64,000 bases of DNA from CAIQPS01 sp963721365 (GCA_963721365.1 CAVRJE010000023.1:186001-250000); one strand, 5' to 3'. Shown: positions 47,208 through 60,120, counted from the stretch's first letter. A program made the numbers and translations. Notes: generated by a model from the letters alone, not told the origin.

Positions 47208-48297
47208 GTGCACAAAGATAGCTGATACATCCACCTTCGAGGGCCGCCGCATCGTCGACGTCCAGGACCTCCTGCTCGCCGGCCAGGACCGCGGCTACGT
47301 CACCAGCGACGAGATCATGGCTCTTGTCGAAGACTACGACATGACCATGGAGGAGATCGAGGATCTCTACTCGCAGCTCTTCGATCAGTCCATCGAGATC
47401 TACGAGCAGAGCCCGGTAAGCCAGGGCGTCCTCGAGCCCACCGAGCCTACCCTCGATCTCTCCATCCAGACCGTCACCCACGACCCGCTTCGCCTCTACC
47501 TCAAGGAAGCCGGGGAGATCCCCCTGCTCACCAAGGACGAGGAGATCGAGCTGGCCAAGCGCATCGAGGCCGGCGACAAGCGGGCCAAGGACCGCATGAT
47601 CCAGTCGAACCTCCGCCTGGTCATCTCCATCGCCAAGAACTACTACACCCAGGACATGGACCTGCTCGACCTCATCCAGGAGGGCAACACCGGCCTCATC
47701 CGCGCCGTGGAGAAGTTCGACTACCGCAAGGGCTACAAGTTCTCCACGTACGCCACGTGGTGGATCCGCCAGGCCATCACCCGGGCCATCGCCAACCAGG
47801 ACCGCAACATCCGCATCCCGGTGCACATGATCGAGAAGATCAACAAGATGGTGCGCACCGAGCGCAAGCTGCTCCAGGAGACGGGCAAAGAGCCCAACGA
47901 CGACGAGCTGGCCTTCGAGCTCGGCATCGATCCGCAGGAAGTGCAGGAGATGCGCAAGATCGCGCAGCGCACCACCTCGCTCGAGACCCCCATCGGCGAC
48001 GAGGAAGACGCGGAACTGGGCGATTTCATCGAGAACTCCAGCACGCCCGACCCGGCCGACGTGGTCTCCAGCATCATCGCCAAGGAGAGCCTCGACCGGG
48101 TGCTCAAGGCCATGGACGAGCGCGAGCGCAAAGTGGTCGAGCTGCGGTTCGGCCTCAAGGGCGAGCATCCGCGCACGCTGGCCGAGGTCAGCTCCCGCTT
48201 CAACGTCAGCCGCGAGCGCATCCGCCAGATCGAAGCCAAGGCCCTCGAGCAGATCAAGGCCTCGGAGGAGATCCAGGCCATGAGGGAGTCGGCCTAA
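47208..48297 (+). CDS. rpoD: Primary RNA polymerase sigma factor RpoD/SigA
   Basis: The main sigma factor, about 360 residues. Region 1.1-like sequence (VQDLLLAGQDRGYVTSDEI) precedes region 1.2 (DPLRLYLKEAGEIPLLTKDE), region 2 (NLRLVISIAKNYY, then YKFSTYATWWIRQAITRAI), region 3 and region 4 (LAEVSSRFNVSRERIRQIEA). The open frame reaches back to 47194, but no canonical start lies between there and ATG 47317, although homology clearly begins upstream. GTG 47208 would fit if one base is lost near 47220, and that start is used here. The region from 47317 on is intact. Two tandem promoters precede it. Confidence 0.93.
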
Positions 48298-48309
48298 GCA
48301 GCCTCTGGC

Positions 48310-49546
48310 CTACGCCGGCAGCGGGGTCTCCCCTCTGCGGGCGCGTACAGCGAGGGCGACGTTGTCGAGGATGAGCTCGGCGATGGTCTCCTTGGGCGCC
48401 TTGTCGAGGAGGACTTCGGAATCGCGGGCAAGGACTCGCACCTCGTTGAAATCGGAATCGAACCCGATGTCGGTGCGCGAGATGTCGTTGAAGACGATCA
48501 TGTCGAGCTTCTTGCGCTCCATCTTGCCGCGCGCCCGGTCGAGACCTTCCAGCCCGTACTCCGCCGCGAAGCCCGACCAGGAACTGGCCCTTGTGGTGCG
48601 CCGCCACGTCGCAGAGGATGTCGGGGGTGGCCGCCAGGTCGATGCACCACTCGTCCCGGCCCTTGCCTATCTTGCCTCCCGCCGGCCCGTCGGCCACCCG
48701 GTAGTCGGCCACGGCTGCCGCCATGATGAGGATGTCGATGTCGGGCAGCCGCTTCATGACCTCGGCGTGCATCTCTGCGGCGGTCGAAGCCTCGATCTGC
48801 CGCACTCCCGGCACCGCGGGCATGTCGACGTTGGCCTGGATGAGCTCGACGTGCGCGCCCCGGTCGAAGGCTGCGCGGGCCAGAGCGAACCCCATCTTGC
48901 CCGAACTCCGGTTGCCGATGAAGCGGACGGCGTCGATCGGCTCGCGCGTACCTCCCGCGGTGATCAACACCCGCAGGCCGCGCAGGTCGCGCTTGCGCTG
49001 CACCTGCAGCCGCAGTTTGACCTCGGCGACGATGCTGTCGGGGTCGGCCATGCGCCCGGAGCCGTAGACGCCGCACGCCAGCTCGCCGGCGCCCGGCTCC
49101 ACCACGAAGACTCCGCGCTCGCGAAGCAGCAGCACGTTGCGCTGGGTGGCCGGGTGCTCCCACATGTTGGTGTTCATCGCAGGAGCGACCACCACGGTCT
49201 TGGCGAAGGCAAGGTAGATGGAGCTGAGCAGGTTGTCGGCGATGCCGTTGGCCATCTTGGCCAGGGTGTTGGCCGTCGCCGGCGCCACCACCATGATGTC
49301 GGCCTGTTGGCTGTCGTCGATGTGGGTGATCCGCGACTCGGGCGTGAGTTCGCTGATCTCGTCCAGCCGGACGGGATGGGCGGAGAGCGTCTCGAAGGTC
49401 ATCGGCCCGACGAAGCGGGTCGCCGCTCGAGTCATGACCACCCGCACGTCCATGCCTGCCTTCTGCAGGCCGCGCAGCAACTCTGCGGCTTTGTAAGCGG
49501 CGATACCCCCCGTTACCCCCAGGAGTACGACGGGTCGGTCGGCCAT
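48310..49546 (-). CDS. coaBC: Bifunctional phosphopantothenoylcysteine decarboxylase / phosphopantothenate-cysteine ligase (one frame break)
   Basis: A coenzyme A synthesis enzyme of about 411 residues. The N-terminal CoaC flavoprotein has VVLLGVTGGIAAYKAAELLR, the PASANT-type loop APATANTLAKMANGIADNL and APAMNTNMWEHPATQ. The CoaB half has LITAGGTREPIDAVRFIGNRSSGKMG and MAAAVADYRV. A break near 48575 shifts the C-terminus, which resumes KMERKKLDMIVFNDIS. It starts at ATG 49546, downstream of rpoZ, and converges on rpoD. Confidence 0.95.
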
Positions 49547-49568
49547 GAAGCGCTCCTTGCGGCGAAGC

Positions 49569-49838
49569 CTACCGGTTGGTGCGCAGCTTGTAGGCGATCT
49601 CGCCTCTGGCCGCTTCGGCCATGGCGATGCTCAGATAGTTCTTCGTGAAATTGGCGACCGGCGGGGGCGCGAACGCGTCAAGGCCGCCCCCCTCGCCCAG
49701 GCTGTGGTAGTACGAGTTGATCTGGCGGGCCCGCTTGGCCGTGACCATGACCGCCGTGTAGCGGTTGGGCTCCTCGATGTCGCCCTCTCGCGCGCTGGCA
49801 AGACCTTCGAGGACCTCGTCGACTGTCGGTTTATCCAT
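49569..49838 (-). CDS. rpoZ: RNA polymerase omega subunit
   Basis: An 89-residue omega subunit. The core EEPNRYTAVMVTAKRARQIN is the family signature, and the C-terminus carries NYLSIAMAEAARGEIAYKL. The ATG at 49838 overlaps the gmk end by eight bases. The mihF-gmk-rpoZ-coaBC run is characteristic of Actinomycetota. Confidence 0.94.
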   Translation of the reverse strand: MDKPTVDEVLEGLASAREGDIEEPNRYTAVMVTAKRARQINSYYHSLGEGGGLDAFAPPPVANFTKNYLSIAMAEAARGEIAYKLRTNR

Positions 49839-50421
49839 TCCCGTCCTTGGTCATCCGGATGATTCCGGCAAGCTCGCCGCTCGCCTCCCTGATACTTTCA
49901 TTTACTATAACATAGTCGAATTGCCGGGGCGCCCGCCACACCCCGTTCAACACGGCCTCCATCTCTTCCTTACCCCTGGCCAGACGGCGCTCGATCGACC
50001 CCGGGTCCTCGGTCTTCCGCGCCTCCAGCCTGCGCCTCAGCTCCTCGAACGATCGGGGGCGTGATAAAGATCATCAGGGCGTCCGGACGCTTCTCGAGCA
50101 CCTGCGCGGGCACCCTCGAGTTCGATCTCGAGGATCACGTCGCGCCCGGCCTGCGAGGTTCTGGTCGACCGCCTTCTTGGGAGTCCCGTAGAAGTGGCCC
50201 GCGAAGCGGGCCCACTCGAGAAAGTCCTCTCGCTCGATGCTCTTCTCGAACTCGTCCACGGTCAGGAAGAAGTAGTCGCGGCCTTCCACCTCGCTCGGCC
50301 GTCGGGGACGAGTGGTGGCCGAGACGGACAGCACGAGATCGGGAAACAGCGGCAGCACGTTCCGGATGAGGGTGCCCTTACCCGCGCCGGAGGGACCGGA
50401 GATGACGATGAGTCTGGGGAT
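49831..50421 (-). CDS. gmk: Guanylate kinase (frame-broken)
   Basis: GMP kinase of about 196 residues. It has the P-loop LIVISGPSGAGKGTLIRN, the GMP-binding SVSATTRPRRPSEVEGRDYF and FLEWARFAGHFYGTPK, then the lid. After breaks near 50155, 50110 and 50050 the frame resumes as FEELRRRLEARKTEDPGS and ends MTKDGNG. No ATG, GTG or TTG lies between the upstream in-frame stop and the P-loop. AGGAG is followed five bases later by ATC at 50421, so the start codon is either ATC or misread. Confidence 0.9.
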
Positions 50422-50446
50422 GACCGCTCCTAGAGAGAAGAGCCGG

Positions 50447-50779
50447 TCAACTGCTCAGCATGTCGAGCAGTTCCTTGCGCTGGCGAGGCGTGAGGCCGTT
50501 GACCGTCTTGGACGAGCTGACCCGGCACCGTTCCAGTAGCTTGTTGGCCTTGACACGCCCGTACTTGGGGACGGCCAAGACGAGATCGAGGACCTTCGCC
50601 GTGGCTACGCAGGGGGGCGGATCGGACAGGACATCAGCGATGGCGACGTCGCCATTGCGCAGCGCTTCCTTGATCCGTGCTCTCTCCGACCGGATGTCGT
50701 TGGCTCTGCGCAGCGCGTCCATTCGCTGCTGCTGACTGCGTTCCGGAGTCTGCGGCACTATGCTCGTTGGCTGGTTCAC
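50447..50779 (-). CDS. mihF: Actinobacterial integration host factor (mIHF)
   Basis: A nucleoid-associated DNA-binding protein of 110 residues, specific to Actinomycetota. The N-terminal helix is rich in Arg and Glu (MDALRRANDIRSERARIKEA). The H2TH-type DNA-binding region VPKYGRVKANKLLERCRVSS and GLTPRQRKELLDML closes the protein. GTG 50779 is preferred because a TATAAT ends exactly 7 bases upstream, pointing to a leaderless message. An ATG at 50788 lies inside that -10 box. gmk follows after about 25 bases. Confidence 0.9.
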   Translation of the reverse strand: MNQPTSIVPQTPERSQQQRMDALRRANDIRSERARIKEALRNGDVAIADVLSDPPPCVATAKVLDLVLAVPKYGRVKANKLLERCRVSSSKTVNGLTPRQRKELLDMLSS

Positions 50780-50786
50780 AGGCGCC

Positions 50787-50814
50787 ATTATACACACGAG
50801 GTTTCCGGACGCAA
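50787..50814 (-). promoter_or_regulatory. mihF promoter giving a leaderless transcript
   Basis: On the minus strand TTGCGT (50814-50809), a 16-base spacer and a perfect TATAAT (50792-50787). The seventh base after the -10 is followed by the GTG start at 50779, so transcription should begin at or next to the start codon. Leaderless genes are frequent in actinobacteria. Confidence 0.6.
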
Positions 50815-50867
50815 CACGGTTTTCGGACGATGTGTAGAGAGCTCGCCGGTGCGCTCCGGGACGCGTC

Positions 50868-51839
50868 TCAGCAGGGAGAATGGGCCTGGCCGCGGAGAAC
50901 GCCGAGCGTGAGGCTACGCTCCTCGAGGGCCTGCTCAGCTCTCTGGCCAGCCTCGCGCCGAGGCCGGGCTCGCGAAACGCGGCGGACCCCACCGCCACCA
51001 CCTGGGCACCGCAGGAGATGAACTCGAGGACATCCTGCGCAGTCGCCACGCCGCCCATCCCGACGATCGGCACCGTCACGCTTTCGAACAGGTCGTAGAC
51101 GGCGCGAAGAGCCAGAGGCTTGATGGCCGGACCGGATAGCCCCCCTGTGACGTTGCCCAGATAGGGCCTGAGGGTGCTACGGTCGATGACCAGCCCTTTG
51201 TACGTGTTCACCGCGGCGATGGCGTCGGCGCCCGCCGCTTCGGCCGCCCGGCCTATGGCGGCGATGTCGGTGACGTTCGGAGTGAGCTTCGCCACGAGGA
51301 GACCGGGCCACACTCGTCTGACGGCTGCGACCACCGGCCTCGGTCTCCCCCGGGTCGCTGCCTATCGACACACACCCGGTGTGGACGTTGGGGCAGGAGA
51401 TGTTCAGTTCGAGCCCGGCCTTCGCTGGCCAGACATCCCCCAGGGCGTCGTCGAGAGCGTCACGGAGGCCCAAGGCCAGCGTCACGTATTCCTCGACCGA
51501 GAACCCGCCCACGCTCAGGATCAACGGGCACGGCAACTGCAGAAGACGCGGAAGACGGTGACGGATGAAGGCCTCGAGACCCTCCCCGGACAGCCCGATA
51601 GCGTTGATCATGCCCGCCGGGCGTCTCCAGGATGCGCGGCGGCCGGTTGCCGGTCCGCGCGTCCACGGTGATGGTCTTGGGCACGTAGGCGGCGACGGGT
51701 GGACGGTCGAGGATCTCCCGGACCGAGGACCTCCGCCAGGTCGAAGATCTCCATGGTGCCGGACGCGTTGATGAGGGGGTGCCGAGTCGGAGCGGGCCAA
51801 GGTCGGACCGACAGGTCTGGAGCTTCGTTCAGGCTTCAC
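50868..51839 (-). CDS. pyrD: Dihydroorotate dehydrogenase, class 1B catalytic subunit (frame-broken)
   Basis: PyrD of about 320 residues, the FMN enzyme that oxidises dihydroorotate and pairs with PyrK to use NAD. Fragments in order: HPLINASGTMEIFDLAEVLG, VPKTITVDARTGNRPPRI, GGMINAIGLSGEGLEAFI, LELNISCPNVHTGC with the active-site region, LLVAKLTPNVTDI, AVNTYKGLVID and VPIVGMGGVATAQDVLEFI. At least four frame changes are needed, including one in the last 20 residues (end HSPC, TGA at 50868). The start probably overlaps the pyrK stop (GTGA near 51839) but is blurred by a break. Confidence 0.87.
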
Positions 51840-52716
51840 CCCTGGCCGGCGGCTGGGCCGATCCCGAGCGAAGAGCGTCTGAGCGGTGAAGACGGGCCCT
51901 CCCGGCAGACTCTGGCCGCGCTGCCGTCCGCCAGCGGGATGACACAGCCGTGGCACGATCCGACGCCGCAGGCCATCCCGGCCTCGAGGCTGAACCAGGC
52001 CTCCACGTCGGGGACAGCGTCGCAGACCCGCGCGACCGCCTCGCACATCGCCCACGGTCCGCAGACCGCCAGCCGGTCGCCCGGACGGAGCTCGCGCTGC
52101 AGGGCCTCGGTGACCTTCTCGGCGCGGCCGAGGCAGCCATCTTCGGTGACCATCTCGGTGCGGCACATCACTCCGCGCTCCTGGAGGGCCGCGGCCGCGT
52201 CGACGACAGGCTCGGCGCCGGCGGCCTGGACGGCGTCCCGGAAGCCGAGCAATACGAGGACTTCGGCCGCGTGCGCCGGCTCGCCGCCGTCTTCAAAGCC
52301 AAGCCAGGACAGCAGCAGCGGGAACGGTGCCGCGCCGACGCCACCGCCACCACCACGACCGCTCCGGCCACCGGTCAGGGCACGCATATCGAAACCGTTA
52401 CCGAGCGGCCCCAGCACCCAGACCCGCTCCCCCTCGCGCAGCGCGCACAGTTCACGCGTCCCGTCCCGACCGGGGCGATGAGGAACGAGATGAGTTCTCG
52501 CCTCTTCCTGGGCTACCGAGAGCGGGCGGCCCAGGAAGCACCAGGAGTCCTCGGCCTGCAGCAGAGCGAACTGCCCGGGACGGGCGCCCGGCCAACCGGG
52601 GACCTCGAGAGTGAGCCATACCAGACTGCCGAGGGTCCGTTGCCGGCCACCTGGGCGAGCGACCGAACGGCGGGCAGTCCGCGCCGCCGGCTCCCGGGTG
52701 GTGCGGAGGCGAGCCT

Positions 52717-52720
<4 letters not shown>
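51836..52720 (-). CDS. pyrK: Dihydroorotate dehydrogenase electron transfer subunit (frame-broken)
   Basis: PyrK of about 294 residues, which passes electrons from PyrD to NAD through FAD and a [2Fe-2S] cluster. The FAD-binding part has the RPLS motif in CFLGRPLSVA, then LREGERVWVLGPLGNGF and a glycine-rich NAD-binding loop. The cluster ligands lie near the C-terminus (MACGVGSCHGC, then VCREGP, spaced C-x4-C-x2-C-x12-C). Small frame shifts near 52490 and 52445 alter the central strand (true reading FLIAPVGTG). GTG 52720 overlaps the probable carB stop. Confidence 0.87.
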
Positions 52721-56094
<3,374 letters not shown>

Positions 56095-56146
56095 GCGTCA
56101 GCCACTCATCCTTTCGGCCTCACAGGGCTCGATTAAAGGTCGCCTA

Positions 56147-56175
56147 ATCGTACCGTATCGGGCGGGGAGTGGGAA
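56147..56175 (-). promoter_or_regulatory. Promoter of carB-pyrK-pyrD
   Basis: On the minus strand TTCCCA (56175-56170), a 17-base spacer and TACGAT (56152-56147), about 50 bases before the carB ATG. No PyrR-type attenuator hairpin with a T-tract is visible in the short leader. Confidence 0.5.
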
Positions 56176-56230
56176 GCGACGAGCAGCCGAGCACTGACGG
56201 TGTCAGCGATGTGCTTAGGCCTGCGAGTCG

Positions 56231-56748
56231 TCACCCGATCCAATACCGGCGCTTCGGCTTTTCGAGATCCGGCCCTGCGACGACGTTCTCCAAGACGCCT
56301 CCGCACCTCTCGATGGTCTTGATCGAGGCAACGTTGTCGTCGTCGCAGGTCACGAGGACGCGCCGAAGGCCGAGCTCGGCGTGGCGATGTGTATGGCCAT
56401 CCCGAGCATCGTCGTGGCGTACCCCCTGCGGCGGAACTCCGGGACGACGACGTAGCCGACATGACCGCTCGTCCGTTCGAGACGCGCGTTGAGAGAAGGA
56501 CGGATCGACACCCTCCCCACGATACGCCCCGACACAAACGCGAAGAGGAAGATCGACGCGACGTGACCCGGCTGAAGACCGACGCCCCGCTGCTGCTCCT
56601 CGAGCACTTCAAGGTAACGGCCGAAAGGCATGCCTTCTTGGTAGTAATGGAGAAAGCTTGCGTAGCCCGGCGAGGTGGCACGGTGGGCCCGCAGGAACTC
56701 CTCCTCGTCTTCTGCCCGGAGCGGTCGAAGGGTAAGGTCCACCGGCAT
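56231..56748 (-). CDS. GNAT family N-acetyltransferase (one frame break)
   Basis: An acetyltransferase of about 172 residues. The acetyl-CoA-binding motif is in GHVGYVVVPEFRRRGYATTM, preceded by GRIVGRVSIRPSLNARL. After a break near 56375 the C-terminus reads LGLRRVLVTCDDDNVASIKT, then IERCGGVLENV, the usual GNAT N-x-x-S/A motif. Starts at ATG 56748, ends at TGA 56231. The substrate cannot be told. It is a single gene between carB and the formyltransferase, with an unassigned gap of 140 bases on its 5' side. Confidence 0.82.
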
Positions 56749-56888
56749 TCGCCGCCGTCCCGTCAGCTCATCGCGATCGAGGGCCGCGCGCGACCGAAGC
56801 CTGTCGCAAAACAGAGATCGTGCGCCCGGCTTGACATCCCGGCCAGATCCTACGGTCACCCGCCCGTACCTGATCCTCAGGCTTTCGC

Positions 56889-57800
56889 TCAACCAAGCCT
56901 GTCCCCCACCTTGAGCCCGGCGCTCGCCGCGAACTCGGCTGCGGCCATCTTGCCCGCACCCGCCGGCTGCACCCGCTTGACGAAGATGCTGCCTCCGCAA
57001 CCGAGCACCAGGAAGCCGTCTTCGGCGACCTCCAGGATGGTGCCCGGCGCCTGGGGTCCGCTCACCGCGCGCCTCTCGCAGTCGAGGACCTTGAGCTCCT
57101 GGCCGTTGAAGGTGGTCACCGCCCCCGGCGACGGGTTGCAGCCCCGGATGACGTTGTAGACCACGCCGACCGGATACATCCAGTCGATCATCATGCGCTT
57201 GCAGATGGGCTCGTACTCGCCCTGAGTGAGGTCCTGGACGATCTTGGGCGCCTTGCCCTCCTTCACCAGCCGGACCGACTCGAGCAGGGCCTCGACGCCC
57301 AGCGTGAACAGCTTGTTGAAGTAGACGGTGCCGATAGTGTCGTCGGGCTCGATGGCCACTTCTTTCTGCAGCAGGATGGGACCGGTGTCGAGGCCCTCGT
57401 CGGGCCAGAAGATGGAGAGGCCGGTCTTGGTCTCGCCGTTGATGACGGCCCAGTTGATGGCGCTCGCCCCCCGGTGGCGGGGTAGCAGCGACGGGTGATA
57501 CTGGATGGTCCCGAGCGGCGGGTGGTTCAGGATGGTCAGCGGCACGATGTCGGTGACGAAGGCCATGACGTTGAGGTCGGCTCCGAAGGTCTTGTACTCC
57601 TCGAAGACCTCGGCGTCGCGCATGCGCGCCGGCTGGCGCACGGGGATACCGCGCGCCTCGGCGGCTTCGCGGAAGGAGTTGCCCTTGCCGCCGGGCGGGT
57701 CCGGGGGCATGTAGACGACCGCCACCTCCTCGCCGGCCTCGACGAGCGCCCCGAGGACCTTCTCGCCGAACGCCGCCTGCCCGATCAACGCGATCCTCAT
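56889..57800 (-). CDS. Formyltransferase family protein, closer to 10-formyl-THF dehydrogenase N-domain than to classical Fmt
   Basis: A 303-residue two-domain formyltransferase, intact. The Rossmann start RIALIGQAAFGEKVL, the motif YHPSLLPRHRGASAINW and the aspartate in SIFWPDEGLDTGPILLQKE are present. The HPSLLPRHRGASAINW and IFW.D.GLDTG..LLQKE blocks resemble the N-terminal hydrolase domain of 10-formyltetrahydrofolate dehydrogenase. Classical Fmt has an Asn two residues before the catalytic His; here the sequence is IQYHPS. It could still formylate Met-tRNA or instead use 10-formyl-THF otherwise. def and priA are not adjacent. GGGAGGGG precedes the ATG, and a TAGAAT lies at 57866-57861. 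Confidence 0.85.
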   Translation of the reverse strand: MRIALIGQAAFGEKVLGALVEAGEEVAVVYMPPDPPGGKGNSFREAAEARGIPVRQPARMRDAEVFEEYKTFGADLNVMAFVTDIVPLTILNHPPLGTIQYHPSLLPRHRGASAINWAVINGETKTGLSIFWPDEGLDTGPILLQKEVAIEPDDTIGTVYFNKLFTLGVEALLESVRLVKEGKAPKIVQDLTQGEYEPICKRMMIDWMYPVGVVYNVIRGCNPSPGAVTTFNGQELKVLDCERRAVSGPQAPGTILEVAEDGFLVLGCGGSIFVKRVQPAGAGKMAAAEFAASAGLKVGDRLG

Positions 57801-57924
57801 GTTCCCCTCCCACTCTGGACCTCGTCCCGGGCCCGTCGCGATTCTTTCTCTTCTGCCCTGATTCTAACCTGTCACGCGGGCCGCCACGCCCCAGCGCCGG
57901 CGCCCCTCGGAGCGGCGGGCCCCA

Positions 57925-59166
57925 TCAAGCCGGACCCGCTTCCAGCGCCTTCACCCGCTCCAGCGTCGGCGGATGCGAGTAGTTGAGGAACACGTAGAAA
58001 GGATGCGGGGTGAGGTTGCTGAGGTTGTCCTTGGAGAGCCGCTTGAGCCCCGACGCCAGCAGGTCACCCCGCCCGGTGGTGGCCACGGCGAAGCGGTCGG
58101 CCTGCCGCTCGTGCCGCCGCGAAAGCGCGGCCCCGCCGACCGAGAGCACCAGTTCCAGCGGCTGCAGCAGGATGGCGACGAAGATCACCCCCGCGTACAC
58201 CGCCGGCGTGTCGACGCCGAAGGCGGTGAACAGCCCGGTCTGATCCACGAGGAGCGAGAACAGGCCCAGGAACAATCCCGTCTCGAGGGCCGAGACGATG
58301 GTGCCGATGAGCACGTGCCGCTTCTTGTAGTGGCCCACCTCGTGCGCCAGAACGGCGACGAGTTCCTCGGTGCTGTGCCGCTCGATGAGCGTGTCGAACA
58401 GCGCGATCCTCTTCCTCTTCCCGAATCCCGTGAAGAAGGCGTTCCCCTTGCTGGAGCGGCGGGAAGCGTCGATGGAGAAGACGCCCTCCAGCGGGAAGTC
58501 CACCCGCTTGGCGTAGTCGAGGATGGCGTCCTTGAGCTCGCCGTCTCCAAGGGGCGTGAACTTGTTGAAGAGGGGCATGATCAGCGCCGGAGCCAGGATC
58601 TGCATGAGGAACGAGAAGGCGACCACGGCCACCCAGGCGTAGATCCAGGCGAACGGTCCTCCGTATTCGAAGAGAGCGAGGAAGCCGGCAATGAGAGGCA
58701 CGCCGATGACGGCCCCGACCGCGAGCCCCTTCAGCAGGTCGAGGACGAAGGTGCCCGGAGTGGTGCGGTTGAAGCCGAACCGCTCCTCGATGACGAAGAC
58801 CGCATAGATGCTGAAGGGCAGGCCCAGAATGCCCCGGGCGACCGCGAGGATCACGAAGAAGACGAGCCCGGTCCAGATCGGGCCGAGGCCCCAACCTCGG
58901 ACGACCCCGTCCAGCCAGCCGAAGCCGCCCGCGAACCAGAAGGCGAGAAGCACGGCCAGATCGAACATGCTCTCCACGAAGTGGAAGCGAGTATTGACCC
59001 TGGTGTACTCCTGGGATCGGCGGTAGGCCTCCGCGTCGTACACGTCGGCGAACTCCGGTGGCAGCTCCGGTCTGAGCGCCCGCAGGTTGAGCAGTCGGGC
59101 AGTCCAGTTGATGGCCTCCACGACGAGCAACCCGGCGAGCGCAGCGATGAAGTATCCGTTGACCAT
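57925..59166 (-). CDS. M48 family (Ste24/CAAX prenyl protease type) membrane zinc peptidase
   Basis: A 413-residue integral membrane peptidase with the length and layout of Ste24. Membrane helices run in the N-terminal 200 residues, the zinc motif HEVGH is at 275-279, further helices follow, and the third ligand E353 is in RRHERQADRFA with the conserved D357. A long N-terminal region with RFGFNRTTPGTFVLDLLK is also characteristic of the CAAX type. In bacteria it probably degrades misfolded membrane proteins, as no prenylation is expected. The ATG directly follows the arcC stop (TAGATG). Confidence 0.93.
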   Translation of the reverse strand: MVNGYFIAALAGLLVVEAINWTARLLNLRALRPELPPEFADVYDAEAYRRSQEYTRVNTRFHFVESMFDLAVLLAFWFAGGFGWLDGVVRGWGLGPIWTGLVFFVILAVARGILGLPFSIYAVFVIEERFGFNRTTPGTFVLDLLKGLAVGAVIGVPLIAGFLALFEYGGPFAWIYAWVAVVAFSFLMQILAPALIMPLFNKFTPLGDGELKDAILDYAKRVDFPLEGVFSIDASRRSSKGNAFFTGFGKRKRIALFDTLIERHSTEELVAVLAHEVGHYKKRHVLIGTIVSALETGLFLGLFSLLVDQTGLFTAFGVDTPAVYAGVIFVAILLQPLELVLSVGGAALSRRHERQADRFAVATTGRGDLLASGLKRLSKDNLSNLTPHPFYVFLNYSHPPTLERVKALEAGPA

Positions 59167-60120
59167 CTACTCCGACTGGTGGAACAGCGAGGGCCAGTAC
59201 TCGATGCCCTCGAACTCGGTCGAGATGAGAGTGCCCGCGCGGCCCTCGATGATGGCCACCGCGTCCTCCAAAGCGCCGATGCCCGCCCGTCCCCCGGTCG
59301 CCCGGGCGTAGTCGCAGGCCGCTTCGACCTTGGGGCCCATCGACCCCGCGGCGAAGCGGAGACTTTGAAGGGCGTCAGGCGACGCCCGCCGGATGGCGCG
59401 GGCGTGCTCGGTGCCCCAGTCCTGCCAGACCGCCTCGGCGTCGGTGAGCATGAGGAACACCTCCGCCTTGAGCGAGCGGGCGAGTAAGGCCCCGGCGTGG
59501 TCTTTGTCGATGACCGCCTCCACCCCCATCAGCACTCCGTCGGCGGTGAGCATGGTGGGGATGCCGCCTCCGCCGGTGCAGATCACGACCACGCCCCGCT
59601 CCACCAGCCACTCCACTACTCGCAACTCGAAGATGCGCAGGGGCCGCGGCGACGCCACCAGCCGGCGATACTTGCCGTTGTCGGGTCCTATGGTCCAACC
59701 GTGCTCGCGGGCGAGCTTCTCGGCTTCCTCCCGGCCGTATTGCGGCCCGATCGGCTTGCTGGGGTTCTGGAAGGCCGGATCGGCCGGGTCGACCTCCACC
59801 TGGGTGAGGATCGTGGCGAAGGGGACTTCCTCCGGGAGGACGTTGCCCAGTTCCTGCTCGATCATGTAGCCGATCATGCCCTCGGATTCGGCGCTGAGGA
59901 CGTCGAGCGTGTACGGCTCGACGCCGGTCACCGCCGCGGCCTCGAGCGCGAGCAGGCCTACCTGCGGCCCGTTGCCGTGGGTGATGATCAGGCTGTGCTC
60001 ACCGGCCAGCGGCGCCAGCGCGCGCGCCGCTACCTTGACGTTCTCGCGCTGGTTCTGCGCGGTGAGCGGCTCCCCCCGCTTGAGAAGGGCGTTACCGCCG
60101 AGCGCCACGACGATCCTCAT
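59167..60120 (-). CDS. arcC: Carbamate kinase
   Basis: A 317-residue amino-acid-kinase-fold enzyme that interconverts carbamoyl phosphate plus ADP with carbamate plus ATP. It has RIVVALGGNALLKRGEPLTA, THGNGPQVGLLALEA, the QVEVDPADPAFQNPSKPIGP block, VICTGGGGIP, VIDKDHAGALLA and AAGSMGPKVEAA, all typical. Neither arginine deiminase nor ornithine transcarbamylase genes are adjacent, so its source of carbamoyl phosphate is unclear; carB lies 3 kb downstream. It is coupled to the M48 peptidase. The frame is intact. Confidence 0.96.
   Translation of the reverse strand: MRIVVALGGNALLKRGEPLTAQNQRENVKVAARALAPLAGEHSLIITHGNGPQVGLLALEAAAVTGVEPYTLDVLSAESEGMIGYMIEQELGNVLPEEVPFATILTQVEVDPADPAFQNPSKPIGPQYGREEAEKLAREHGWTIGPDNGKYRRLVASPRPLRIFELRVVEWLVERGVVVICTGGGGIPTMLTADGVLMGVEAVIDKDHAGALLARSLKAEVFLMLTDAEAVWQDWGTEHARAIRRASPDALQSLRFAAGSMGPKVEAACDYARATGGRAGIGALEDAVAIIEGRAGTLISTEFEGIEYWPSLFHQSE

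Noticed and set aside
56830..56880. TTGACA on the plus strand in the GNAT-formyltransferase gap
   Set aside because: No -10 at the right distance and no plus-strand gene follows.
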